From contig SFNW01000003.1 in NCBI GenBank assembly GCA_004554105.1, forward strand, positions 1 to 36,786: a stretch of 36,786 nucleotides of DNA, written 5' to 3'. Made by a program: the position numbers and the translations under genes. Positions 1 through 7,049 of this stretch are shown here, one piece after another. The DNA is from Clostridiales bacterium (GTDB lineage: Bacteria; Bacillota; Clostridia; Oscillospirales; CAG-272). Positions within the stretch are counted from its first letter, which is position 1; each line of letters begins with the position of its first letter. Under the pieces are notes generated by a model. It was not told where the DNA came from. It saw only the letters and a program-made list of their open reading frames with translations, and made no database searches.

Positions 1-924
1 GGTTGCGGGACGGGCAAGAAAATTCCCGAAATAACAGCGACAACCGAGAGCAGTGCGACATTGGCGATGCAGGATAAACCGGAAAAAGAACAAATACTAT
101 CGGAGCGGTATCGAATTACGACCCTCGGGAAAATCGAGGGAAACCCGTCCTCGCTCCCCGAAAAGCCGAATGCCGTTTCGACGGAAGCGCTGCCGGACAC
201 CGTCCCGATTTTCGTCGACCCGTATCCGTTTAATCAGGCGGGCGCTATGTTTGAAGTGGACGATGCCTATCGGCAAAGGTCTGCGGCGACGATTGAACAA
301 TATATGAAGCTGCTGTTCGGCAGCGACTTTACGCTGAATCCGAATGCAATCGAGGAGACCAAGCAGCGTTCACACTACAGCTTCGGCGGGTATACCGTCA
401 GCGGCGACCCGGCGGGAATATCGCTGTCCTGCGAGGCGGATGTGTCGAGTGCCGAAAGCCTTATGAAGTCGCCTGCCGTCTCCGCTATGCTTTCCTACTG
501 CGGTATTCGAAATCCGCATGTGCGCGCGTCGGCTTCCGCTTTCGGCGAGACGACCGCGTGCCGGTATATAATTACGGAAGAGTATGACGATGCATTTCAA
601 AACGGCACGGAAAGCAGTTTCACATTCGTTGAAGTTACGGGACGCATCGGCGAAGAGACCGCATGGGTAAGCGGAACGGCTGTCGACCATTCCGAAGTGT
701 ATGCCGTCGGAACGCCGATTTCGCCCGAAGCCGCGGCTGCGGATTTGCAGAGCAGGCTTGCAGGTCGCGCGGGAGAATATGAAATTGCCGCGTATGAAAT
801 GACATATCGCAATGATGTGGATTACGGGTATTACATCCCTTGTTATGTGTTTTATGTCCGACAGGCGGGAAGAGCAGATTATGATTTGCATTTTTACCGT
901 ATGTGCCTGACCGAAAAGGGATAA
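1..924 (+). CDS. Probable secreted lipoprotein, C-terminal part (5' end outside window)
   Basis: The reading frame is open to the left edge of the window, so the gene is 5'-truncated. The first in-frame residues are Gly-Cys-Gly-Thr-Gly-Lys-Lys, which looks like the lipobox cysteine plus the start of a mature lipoprotein, with a low-complexity Thr/Ser/Glu tether after it. The TTG at 61 is therefore probably an internal Leu, not the start. The remaining part (about 300 residues) is hydrophilic, acidic and has no transmembrane segment; the C-terminal third has several Tyr-rich beta-like stretches ending in FYRMCLTEKG. I do not recognise a family. The signal peptide itself lies outside the window, so lipoprotein status is inferred. 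It stops at 922-924, 140 bases upstream of the promoter of the nitrogen cluster, and is unlikely to be in that operon. Confidence 0.7.
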   Translation, partial: GCGTGKKIPEITATTESSATLAMQDKPEKEQILSERYRITTLGKIEGNPSSLPEKPNAVSTEALPDTVPIFVDPYPFNQAGAMFEVDDAYRQRSAATIEQYMKLLFGSDFTLNPNAIEETKQRSHYSFGGYTVSGDPAGISLSCEADVSSAESLMKSPAVSAMLSYCGIRNPHVRASASAFGETTACRYIITEEYDDAFQNGTESSFTFVEVTGRIGEETAWVSGTAVDHSEVYAVGTPISPEAAAADLQSRLAGRAGEYEIAAYEMTYRNDVDYGYYIPCYVFYVRQAGRADYDLHFYRMCLTEKG

Positions 925-1028
925 ACATAAGGAATCCGGCAAGCGGGTTGACTGCTTGATTGCGCATGAAACCGACCATGTGGGCGTTTTGACAGGAAAT
1001 GCGGTGCGGAAGCGCCGCCGCGTCGTGC

Positions 1029-1055
1029 AATTTCAACAGAGATGAAATTTTTTTT
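1029..1055 (+). terminator. Possible weak intrinsic terminator of the upstream lipoprotein gene
   Basis: AATTTCA (1029-1035) pairs with TGAAATT (1043-1049) around a 7-base loop, and a run of eight T follows (1048-1055). The stem is short and AT-rich, so termination would be weak. The rest of 925-1064 shows no ORF of note, only GC-rich sequence. Confidence 0.35.
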
Positions 1056-1064
1056 AAAAATCCC

Positions 1065-1093
1065 TTGACAATCCAAAGGCGCAGTGCTAAAAT
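1065..1093 (+). promoter_or_regulatory. Strong vegetative (sigma-A) promoter of the nitrogen cluster
   Basis: A perfect -35 TTGACA (1065-1070) is followed after exactly 17 bases by -10 TAAAAT (1088-1093), preceded by an extended -10 TGC. Transcription should start near 1099-1101, giving a leader of about 155 nt before the glutamine synthetase start. With such a strong promoter, control is expected mainly at the two leader terminators just downstream. Confidence 0.85.
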
Positions 1094-1104
1094 TACGCCA
1101 TCAA

Positions 1105-1187
1105 GCGACAAGGAAGCCGCGGACAAAAGTCATTTTGTCTGCGGTTTTTGTTGTTTTTAAGGAAATAAAAAGCGACAAGGGAGTCGT
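1105..1187 (+). promoter_or_regulatory. Candidate ANTAR-type antitermination hairpins in the GSIII leader
   Basis: Two small hairpins share an identical 5' arm and near-identical six-base loops. Hairpin 1 is GCGAC (1105-1109), loop AAGGAA (1110-1115), GCCGC (1116-1120), with one A-C mismatch. Hairpin 2 is GCGAC (1172-1176), loop AAGGGA (1177-1182), GTCGT (1183-1187), fully paired with one G-U. Both loops have A at position 1 and G at position 4, the hallmark of RNA bound by ANTAR-domain antiterminators (NasR, AmiR, EutV). Each hairpin overlaps the 5' arm of a terminator-like stem, so hairpin and terminator exclude each other. The linker is unusually long because terminator 1 lies between the two hairpins. 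No ANTAR protein is encoded in this window; the assignment is inference from structure. Confidence 0.5.
1117..1158 (+). terminator. Leader terminator 1 (attenuator) upstream of GSIII
   Basis: CCGCGGACAAAA (1117-1128) pairs over 12 bp (one G-U) with TTTTGTCTGCGG (1133-1144) around the tetraloop GTCA, and a T-rich tract follows (1145-1158). It sits inside the leader, after the promoter and before the gene, so it must be an attenuator rather than an end-of-gene terminator. Its 5' arm shares bases 1117-1120 with leader hairpin 1. Confidence 0.8.
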
Positions 1188-1240
1188 CAGGAGCCGTTAC
1201 CAAACGGAAGCGCCCGAAGACCCTTGTCGCTAAATTTTTT
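1172..1240 (+). terminator. Leader terminator-like stem 2 just before the GSIII ribosome-binding site
   Basis: GCGACAAGGG (1172-1181) pairs perfectly over 10 bp with CCCTTGTCGC (1221-1230); the enclosed 39 bases contain an inner hairpin CCGTT-ACCA-AACGG (1194-1207). TAAATTTTTT follows (1231-1240), immediately before the Shine-Dalgarno AAGGAG (1241-1246). It is mutually exclusive with leader hairpin 2, which uses bases 1172-1187. The large internal region and the A-interrupted U tract make it less typical than terminator 1. Confidence 0.55.
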
Positions 1241-1253
1241 AAGGAGAAAAAGT

Positions 1254-3347
1254 ATGACGAACGTAACTGACATTTTCGGCTCAATGGTTTTTGACGACAG
1301 AACCATGGAAGCGCGGCTTCCGAAAGAAACCTATCGGGCGCTGCAGCGGACGATTAAGAAGGGCAAGCACCTCGATCCCGAGGTTGCGACGGTCGTCGCG
1401 AACGCCATGAAGGACTGGGCGATTGAAAAGGGCGCGACCCACTTCACGCACTGGTTCCAGCCGATGACCGGCGTCACCGCCGAGAAGCATGACAGCTTCA
1501 TTTCCCCCAAGGACGGCGGCAAGATTATCATGGAGTTTTCGGGCAAAGAACTGATTAAGGGCGAGCCCGACGCATCCTCGTTCCCCTCGGGCGGACTTCG
1601 CGCAACCTTTGAAGCGAGAGGCTACACCGCATGGGACGCAACCTCCTACGCATTCATCAAGGACGGTGTGCTCTGCATTCCGACCGTCTTCTGCTCCTAC
1701 GGCGGCGAGGCGCTCGACCAGAAAACCGCGCTGCTCCGTTCGATGGAAGCCATCAACCGTCAGGCGCTTCGCGTCCTGCATCTGTTTGGCAACGAGGACG
1801 TGACCTCGGTCAAGACCACCGTCGGTCCCGAGCAGGAATACTTCCTTGTTGACAAGGAAATGTACGACAAGCGCAAGGATTTGATTTATACCGGCAGAAC
1901 GCTGTTCGGCGCACGCGCACCGAAAGGGCAGGAGCTTGACGACCACTACTTCGGCGCAATCAAGCCCCGCGTTGCCGCGTTTATGAAAGAACTGAACGAC
2001 GAACTTTGGAAACTCGGTATTTTCGCAAAGACCGAGCATAACGAGGTCGCACCCGCACAGCATGAGATGGCGCCGATTTTCACCACGACCAATATCGCGG
2101 CAGATGACAACCAGCTGACGATGGAGGTTATGCAGAAGGTCGCAAAGAAGCACGGCATGGTTTGCCTGCTGCATGAAAAGCCGTTTGCCGGCGTCAACGG
2201 CAGCGGTAAGCACAACAACTGGTCGATTTCGACCGACACGGGCGTCAACCTGCTTGAGCCCGGCGAAACGCCTTACGAAAACGCACAGTTCCTCCTGTTC
2301 CTGTGCGCTGTCATTAAAGCGGTTGACGAATATCAGGATTTGCTCCGCATTTCGGTTGCCTCGGCGGGCAACGACCACCGTCTCGGCGCAAACGAGGCAC
2401 CTCCCGCAATCGTTTCGATGTTCCTCGGCACAGACCTTGCCGAGATTCTCGAAGCGATTGAAAAGGACGAAAAGTACGATGCAAAGCAGAAGGATCTGAT
2501 GCGCATCGGCGTCCACACCCTGCCGAAATTCCCGAAGGACACGACCGACCGCAACCGCACCTCGCCGTTTGCCTTTACCGGCAACAAGTTCGAGTTCCGT
2601 ATGCTCGGCTCGGCGGCGTCGATTTCCTGCTCGAACACGGTGCTCAACACCTCGGTTGCCGAGGAGCTGAAGCAGTTTGCCGATAAACTCGAGGGCGCGG
2701 CTGACTTTGAGACCGAACTGCACGAGTTGATCAAAGCGACGATTAAAGCGCACAAGCGCATCATCTTCAACGGCGACGGCTATGACGAGTCGTGGGTCAG
2801 AGAAGCAGAGAAGCGCGGACTGCTCAACCTCAAGACCACGCCCGACGCACTGGCGCATATGCTCGACGAAAAGAACGTCAAGCTCTTCACCTCGCACGCG
2901 GTACTGACCGAGACCGAGCTGAAGGCGCGTCACGAGGTACGGCTTGAAAACTACTGCAAGGTCGTCAACATCGAGGCACTGACCATGCTCGACATGGCGC
3001 GCAAGGATATTCTCCCTGCGATGAGCGCGTACTCCGCAGAGCTTGCGGCGTCCAGCACCGCCAAGACCGCGCTGCTGCCCGACGCAGACTGCTCCTATGA
3101 GCGCGACAGCGTCAAGAGCCTGTGCGCCCTTCTCGGTGCGGCACATCGGAGCGTCAAGAAACTCGAGGACGATTTGCTCTCCGCAAAGTCGGTGACCTCG
3201 CTTGTCGAGCTTGCGGACATCTACAAGGGAACGATTCTCGACGATATGCGCGAGCTGCGCATCTCGGTGGACGAGATGGAAACCATCGCCTCCGCCGAAA
3301 AGTGGCCTTATCCCTGCTACGGCGACCTGCTGTTCGGCGTAAGATAA
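1254..3347 (+). CDS. glnN: Glutamine synthetase type III (GSIII)
   Basis: ATP-dependent ligation of ammonium to glutamate giving glutamine, the entry point of nitrogen in this cluster. The protein is 697 residues, the usual size of GSIII (about 700), much longer than GSI (about 450-470). Recognisable landmarks are the family N-terminus FGSMVFDDRTME, the GSIII stretch SSFPSGGLRATFEARGYTAW, and the catalytic-core segments NEVAPAQHEMAP and NGSGKHNNWS (ATP/glutamate-site region). The longer frame begins at a TTG at 1224, but that lies inside the leader stem; the ATG at 1254 has AAGGAG at 1241-1246, eight bases upstream, and gives the family N-terminus. Expression is expected from the promoter at 1065 through two attenuators. 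The amt-PII gene follows after 51 bases without a terminator. Confidence 0.95.
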   Translation: MTNVTDIFGSMVFDDRTMEARLPKETYRALQRTIKKGKHLDPEVATVVANAMKDWAIEKGATHFTHWFQPMTGVTAEKHDSFISPKDGGKIIMEFSGKELIKGEPDASSFPSGGLRATFEARGYTAWDATSYAFIKDGVLCIPTVFCSYGGEALDQKTALLRSMEAINRQALRVLHLFGNEDVTSVKTTVGPEQEYFLVDKEMYDKRKDLIYTGRTLFGARAPKGQELDDHYFGAIKPRVAAFMKELNDELWKLGIFAKTEHNEVAPAQHEMAPIFTTTNIAADDNQLTMEVMQKVAKKHGMVCLLHEKPFAGVNGSGKHNNWSISTDTGVNLLEPGETPYENAQFLLFLCAVIKAVDEYQDLLRISVASAGNDHRLGANEAPPAIVSMFLGTDLAEILEAIEKDEKYDAKQKDLMRIGVHTLPKFPKDTTDRNRTSPFAFTGNKFEFRMLGSAASISCSNTVLNTSVAEELKQFADKLEGAADFETELHELIKATIKAHKRIIFNGDGYDESWVREAEKRGLLNLKTTPDALAHMLDEKNVKLFTSHAVLTETELKARHEVRLENYCKVVNIEALTMLDMARKDILPAMSAYSAELAASSTAKTALLPDADCSYERDSVKSLCALLGAAHRSVKKLEDDLLSAKSVTSLVELADIYKGTILDDMRELRISVDEMETIASAEKWPYPCYGDLLFGVR

Positions 3348-3398
3348 GCAGAAAAGAACAAAGTGACATTATAATTTTTACGGAAAGAAGATGATCTT

Positions 3399-5165
3399 AT
3401 GAGTATGGATGCAATCATGGAAGCAATCACTCCGCTCGTGGACGAAAAGTTATTTGCCGTGTGGTTTTTGATCGGCGCGGCACTGGGATTCTGGAGGCAG
3501 GCAGGCTTCGCAATGGGCGAGACCGGTGTCACCAGAGCAAAGAACGCCGGCAACATTCTGATGAAGAACCTGATGGACTTCTGCATCGGCACGGTAGTCT
3601 TTATCCTGATTGGTTTCGGCCTGCTTCTCGGCGAAGATGTGGTCGGTTTTATCGGCAAACCCGGTTTTGACATTTTCACGGCATACGAGAGCTTTGACTG
3701 GTCGAACTTCGTATTCAACCTCGTGTTCTGCGCGACAACGGCAACGATTGTTTCGGGCGCGATGGCTGAAAGAACCAAATTCCTTTCGTACTGCATTTAC
3801 TCCGGCGTCATTTCGGCACTGATTTATCCGATTGAGGCGCACTGGATTTGGGGCGGCGGCTGGCTTGCACAGCTCGGCTTCCATGATTTTGCAGGCTCCT
3901 GCGCAATTCACATGGTCGGCGGTATCTCGGCGCTCATCGGCGCAAAGCTGCTCGGTCCCCGTATCGGCAAGTTTACGCGGGATAAGAGCGGCAAGGTCGT
4001 CAAGGTCAACGCAATTCCCGGTCACAACATCACAATCGGCTGCCTCGGCGTATTTATCCTTTGGCTCGGCTGGTACGGCTTCAACGGCGCTGCCGCAACC
4101 TCGGTTGAGCAGCTCGGCTCGATTTTCGTCACCACGACGATTGCGCCTGCCGTTGCAACGGTCGTCTGCATGATTTTCACTTGGGTCAAGTACGGCAAGC
4201 CCGATGTTTCGATGTGTCTCAATGCTTCTCTGGCAGGTTTGGTCGCCATCACGGCAGGCTGTGATGTAACCGACGCGCTCGGCGCAATCATCATCAGCGC
4301 GGTTTCGGGCGTGCTCGTTGTCTTCGGCGTATGGTTCCTCGACAACGTCCTGCACATCGACGACCCCGTAGGTGCTGTTGCGGTCCACTGCCTCAATGGT
4401 ATCTGGGGCACGGTTGCGGTCGGTCTCTTTGCAACCGATACGGCACCCGGCTATGCAATCGCCAACAAGAGCGGTGAAACGATTGTCGGTCTGTTCTACG
4501 GCGGCGGCTTTGAGCTGCTTGGATTGCAGGTTCTCGGCGTGCTTGGCGTCGCCGCATGGACGGCAGTTACCATTACGATTACCTTCCTTGTTATCCGTGC
4601 GACGGTCGGTCTGCGTGTTTCCGAAGAGGAAGAAACGCTCGGCCTTGATGTTACCGAGCACGGTCTCCAGAGTGCTTACGCGGGCTATGCGTTCGTTCCC
4701 GAATCTCTGCCCGCTGCGGAAGTTCCTGTCTGCGTCACCGGTGACACGCCGGTTGCCGAAGCGGTCGAGGTCAAGGCTGTGCCGACCTTTGACAAGCCGA
4801 AGGACGGCGTCAAACTGACCAAGGTCGAAATCGTCTGCAAGGAATCCAAGCTCGAATCGCTCAAGACGGCGATGATGGGCATCGGCATCACGGGTATGAC
4901 GGTATCGCACGTCATGGGCTGCGGCGCACAGAAGGGCAAACCCGAGTATTACCGCGGCGTCGCGGTAGAAGCAACGCTGCTGCCGAAGGTTCAGGTTGAC
5001 ATCGTCGTCAGCAAGGTGCCTGTATCGCAGGTTATTGCAGTTGCAAAGAAAGTCCTTTACACCGGTCACATCGGCGACGGCAAGATCTTCGTTTACGATG
5101 TTGAAAATGTCGTCAAGGTGCGCACGGGCGAAGAAGGCTATGACGCCCTGCAGGACGTAGAATAA
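3399..5165 (+). CDS. amt: Ammonium transporter fused to a C-terminal PII (GlnK-like) domain
   Basis: 588-residue membrane protein. Residues about 18-410 form an Amt/MEP/Rh ammonium channel with multiple hydrophobic helices; the pore twin histidines are visible at His171 (CAIHMVGG) and His330 (VAVHCLNG). From about residue 471 a complete PII domain of about 118 residues begins (KLTKVEIV...), with a T-loop containing GAQKGKPEYYRG; Tyr518 aligns with the uridylylated Tyr of E. coli GlnB. The B-loop TGHIGDGKIFVYD and the ATP-site VRTGEEG follow. In most bacteria GlnK is a separate gene next to amtB; here it is covalently attached, joined by an about 60-residue Ala/Val/Glu-rich linker. It likely reports cellular ATP/ADP and 2-oxoglutarate and gates the channel. 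ATG 3399 has GGAAAGAAG upstream; a second ATG at 3405 is an alternative. Confidence 0.95.
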   Translation: MSMDAIMEAITPLVDEKLFAVWFLIGAALGFWRQAGFAMGETGVTRAKNAGNILMKNLMDFCIGTVVFILIGFGLLLGEDVVGFIGKPGFDIFTAYESFDWSNFVFNLVFCATTATIVSGAMAERTKFLSYCIYSGVISALIYPIEAHWIWGGGWLAQLGFHDFAGSCAIHMVGGISALIGAKLLGPRIGKFTRDKSGKVVKVNAIPGHNITIGCLGVFILWLGWYGFNGAAATSVEQLGSIFVTTTIAPAVATVVCMIFTWVKYGKPDVSMCLNASLAGLVAITAGCDVTDALGAIIISAVSGVLVVFGVWFLDNVLHIDDPVGAVAVHCLNGIWGTVAVGLFATDTAPGYAIANKSGETIVGLFYGGGFELLGLQVLGVLGVAAWTAVTITITFLVIRATVGLRVSEEEETLGLDVTEHGLQSAYAGYAFVPESLPAAEVPVCVTGDTPVAEAVEVKAVPTFDKPKDGVKLTKVEIVCKESKLESLKTAMMGIGITGMTVSHVMGCGAQKGKPEYYRGVAVEATLLPKVQVDIVVSKVPVSQVIAVAKKVLYTGHIGDGKIFVYDVENVVKVRTGEEGYDALQDVE

Positions 5166-5185
5166 GTCAAACAATCGAATAAGAT

Positions 5186-5418
5186 GCGAAACAGGAAAGA
5201 GTAGCACGGATAGGCTCGGCAAAGCGAGCGCGGGACGGTGAGAGCCGCGCGCAGCCCCCGCAGTGAAGAACACTTTCGCGTCGGGATTCTCCGCACAAGC
5301 GGAAAATCCCGACGATTTTCGCGTTTTTGAATTGAATACGAGTGATCCTTACGGATAAAACAGGTGGTACCGCGGGCAGCACAGCTCGTCCTGTATACGC
5401 GATGTGCAACGAGTTTTA
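5186..5418 (+). promoter_or_regulatory. T-box leader, probably tRNA-Asn responsive
   Basis: The conserved T-box core TGGTACCGCG is at 5365-5374 in the context ACAGG-TGGTACCGCG...CCTGT, which forms the antiterminator helix. Stem I is closed by GCGAAA (5186-5191) with TTTCGC (5274-5279). The 5' side carries AGTA (5200-5203) and the 3' side GTGAAG, as expected for the loop-E motif beside the specifier loop. The best specifier is AAC (Asn) at 5269-5271, followed by A, matching the asparagine synthetase downstream; GAA (Glu) at 5266-5268 or nearby cannot be excluded. Stem III is TCGGGATT...AATCCCGA (about 5280-5313). The terminator alternative is weak: GCTCGT (about 5384-5389) with ACGAGT (about 5409-5414) followed by TTT. 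No convincing promoter precedes it, so it may act inside the glnN-amt transcript. Confidence 0.9.
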
Positions 5419-5438
5419 TGTGTTAAAGGAGAGCAGTT

Positions 5439-7019
5439 ATGTGTTCAATTATGGGATACTGCGGCAAGGATATTGCCAAAGAAAAATTCAAGGAATGCTT
5501 TGATAAGACGGTTTCGCGCGGACCCGATATGTCCCGCATCGTCGATACGGGAAGCGGACTCCTCGGCTTTCACCGCCTTGCCATTATGGGGCTTGATGAA
5601 AGCGGAATGCAGCCGTTTGAGTCGGACGGCAGCTTTGTCGTGTGCAACGGCGAACTGTACGGCTTCCGCAAGACGAAAAAAGAGCTCGAAGCCAAGGGCT
5701 ATCGCTTTGCAAGCGACTCTGACTGCGAGCTTTTGCTGCCGCTTTACAGGGAATACGGCGTTGAAATGTTCAAAAAACTGGACGCGGAATTTGCCCTGAT
5801 TCTGTACGACGGCAAGACCGGCAAGTATATCGCGGCGCGCGACCCCATCGGCATTCGCCCGCTGTTCTACGGCTATTCCGACACGGGAGCAATCGCGTTC
5901 GCCAGCGAGGCGAAAAACCTCGTCGGGCTGTGCAAAAGGGTCATTCCGTTCCCGCCCGGACATTATTACATCGACGGTGAATTTGTCTGCTATAACAACA
6001 TCAGCCATCCGCAGTCGGTCTGCCGCGACGACCTCGAAACCGCTTGCCGCAAGATTCGCGAAAAGCTGGTCGCGGGCATCGAAAAGCGGCTTGACGCCGA
6101 CGCGCCGGTCGGTTTCCTGCTTTCGGGCGGCCTCGATTCATCGCTCGTCTGCACCGTTGCCGCAAAGCTGTCGGATAAGCCGATCAAGACCTTTGCCATC
6201 GGCATGAGCACCGACGCGATTGATTTGAAATACGCAAAGCAGGTTGCCGATTACATCGGCTCGGAGCATACCGAGGTCATCATCACCGAGCGCGACGTTC
6301 TCGAAGCACTGCCGAAGGTGGTCGCGCTGCTCGGCACTTACGACATCACCACGATTCGCGCGTCCATCGGTATGTATCTCGTCTGCAAGTACATTCACGA
6401 GAACACCGATTTGCGCGTCATTCTGACCGGTGAGATTTCGGACGAGCTGTTCGGCTACAAGTACACCGATTTCGCGCCCTCCGCCGAGGCGTTCCAACAA
6501 GAGGCGGAAAAGCGCATCAGAGAACTGTATATGTACGACGTGCTTCGCGCCGACCGCTGCATTTCGGTCAACTCGCTTGAGGCGCGTGTACCGTTCGGCG
6601 ACCTTGATTTTGTGAAGTATGTTATGTCGCTCGACCCCGAGATGAAACTCAACCGCTACGGTAAGGGCAAATACCTGCTCCGCCATGCCTTTGAGGGCGA
6701 CTGGCTGCCCTATGACATTCTGATGCGTGAAAAAGCGGCGTTCAGCGACGCGGTGGGGCACTCGATGGTCGACGACCTCAAGGCGTATGCCGAAAAACTG
6801 TACACCGACGAAGAATTTGAGAAAAAGCGCAAAAAGTATACCTTTGCGACGCCGTTTACGAAGGAATCGCTGCTGTACCGCGAGCTGTTTGAGGAATATT
6901 ACCCCGGACAGGCTGAAATGGTCGTCGATTTCTGGATGCCGAACAAGGAGTGGGAGGGCTGCAACGTCAACGACCCCTCCGCGCGCGTGCTGGCAAACTA
7001 CGGCGACAGCGGAAAATAA
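5439..7019 (+). CDS. asnB: Asparagine synthetase, glutamine-hydrolysing (AsnB type)
   Basis: Converts aspartate, glutamine and ATP to asparagine. The start MCSIMGYCG places the nucleophilic Cys at position 2, as in class II (Ntn) glutamine amidotransferases. The N-terminal glutaminase domain has RGPD, CNGELYG and FALILYD segments. The synthetase domain carries the PPi-loop SGGLDSS at 229-235 and the typical LTGEISDELFGYKY and SLEARVPF motifs. At 526 residues it is close to E. coli AsnB (554). AAAGGAGAG lies just before the ATG. It sits directly behind the T-box, which supports an asparagine role, and is followed by gltB after 30 bases with no terminator, so gltBD may share its control. Confidence 0.93.
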   Translation: MCSIMGYCGKDIAKEKFKECFDKTVSRGPDMSRIVDTGSGLLGFHRLAIMGLDESGMQPFESDGSFVVCNGELYGFRKTKKELEAKGYRFASDSDCELLLPLYREYGVEMFKKLDAEFALILYDGKTGKYIAARDPIGIRPLFYGYSDTGAIAFASEAKNLVGLCKRVIPFPPGHYYIDGEFVCYNNISHPQSVCRDDLETACRKIREKLVAGIEKRLDADAPVGFLLSGGLDSSLVCTVAAKLSDKPIKTFAIGMSTDAIDLKYAKQVADYIGSEHTEVIITERDVLEALPKVVALLGTYDITTIRASIGMYLVCKYIHENTDLRVILTGEISDELFGYKYTDFAPSAEAFQQEAEKRIRELYMYDVLRADRCISVNSLEARVPFGDLDFVKYVMSLDPEMKLNRYGKGKYLLRHAFEGDWLPYDILMREKAAFSDAVGHSMVDDLKAYAEKLYTDEEFEKKRKKYTFATPFTKESLLYRELFEEYYPGQAEMVVDFWMPNKEWEGCNVNDPSARVLANYGDSGK

Positions 7020-7049
7020 GCAGGAATCATACACAAGAAAGGATAAGTT

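Noticed and set aside
1224..1253. Alternative TTG start adding ten residues to glutamine synthetase
   Set aside because: The TTG lies within the leader stem and upstream of the Shine-Dalgarno AAGGAG that serves the ATG at 1254.
1281..3146. Long minus-strand open frame (621 codons) opposite the glutamine synthetase gene
   Set aside because: It is a shadow of the GC-rich coding strand; the plus-strand frame is an unmistakable GSIII, and the antisense product has no family features.
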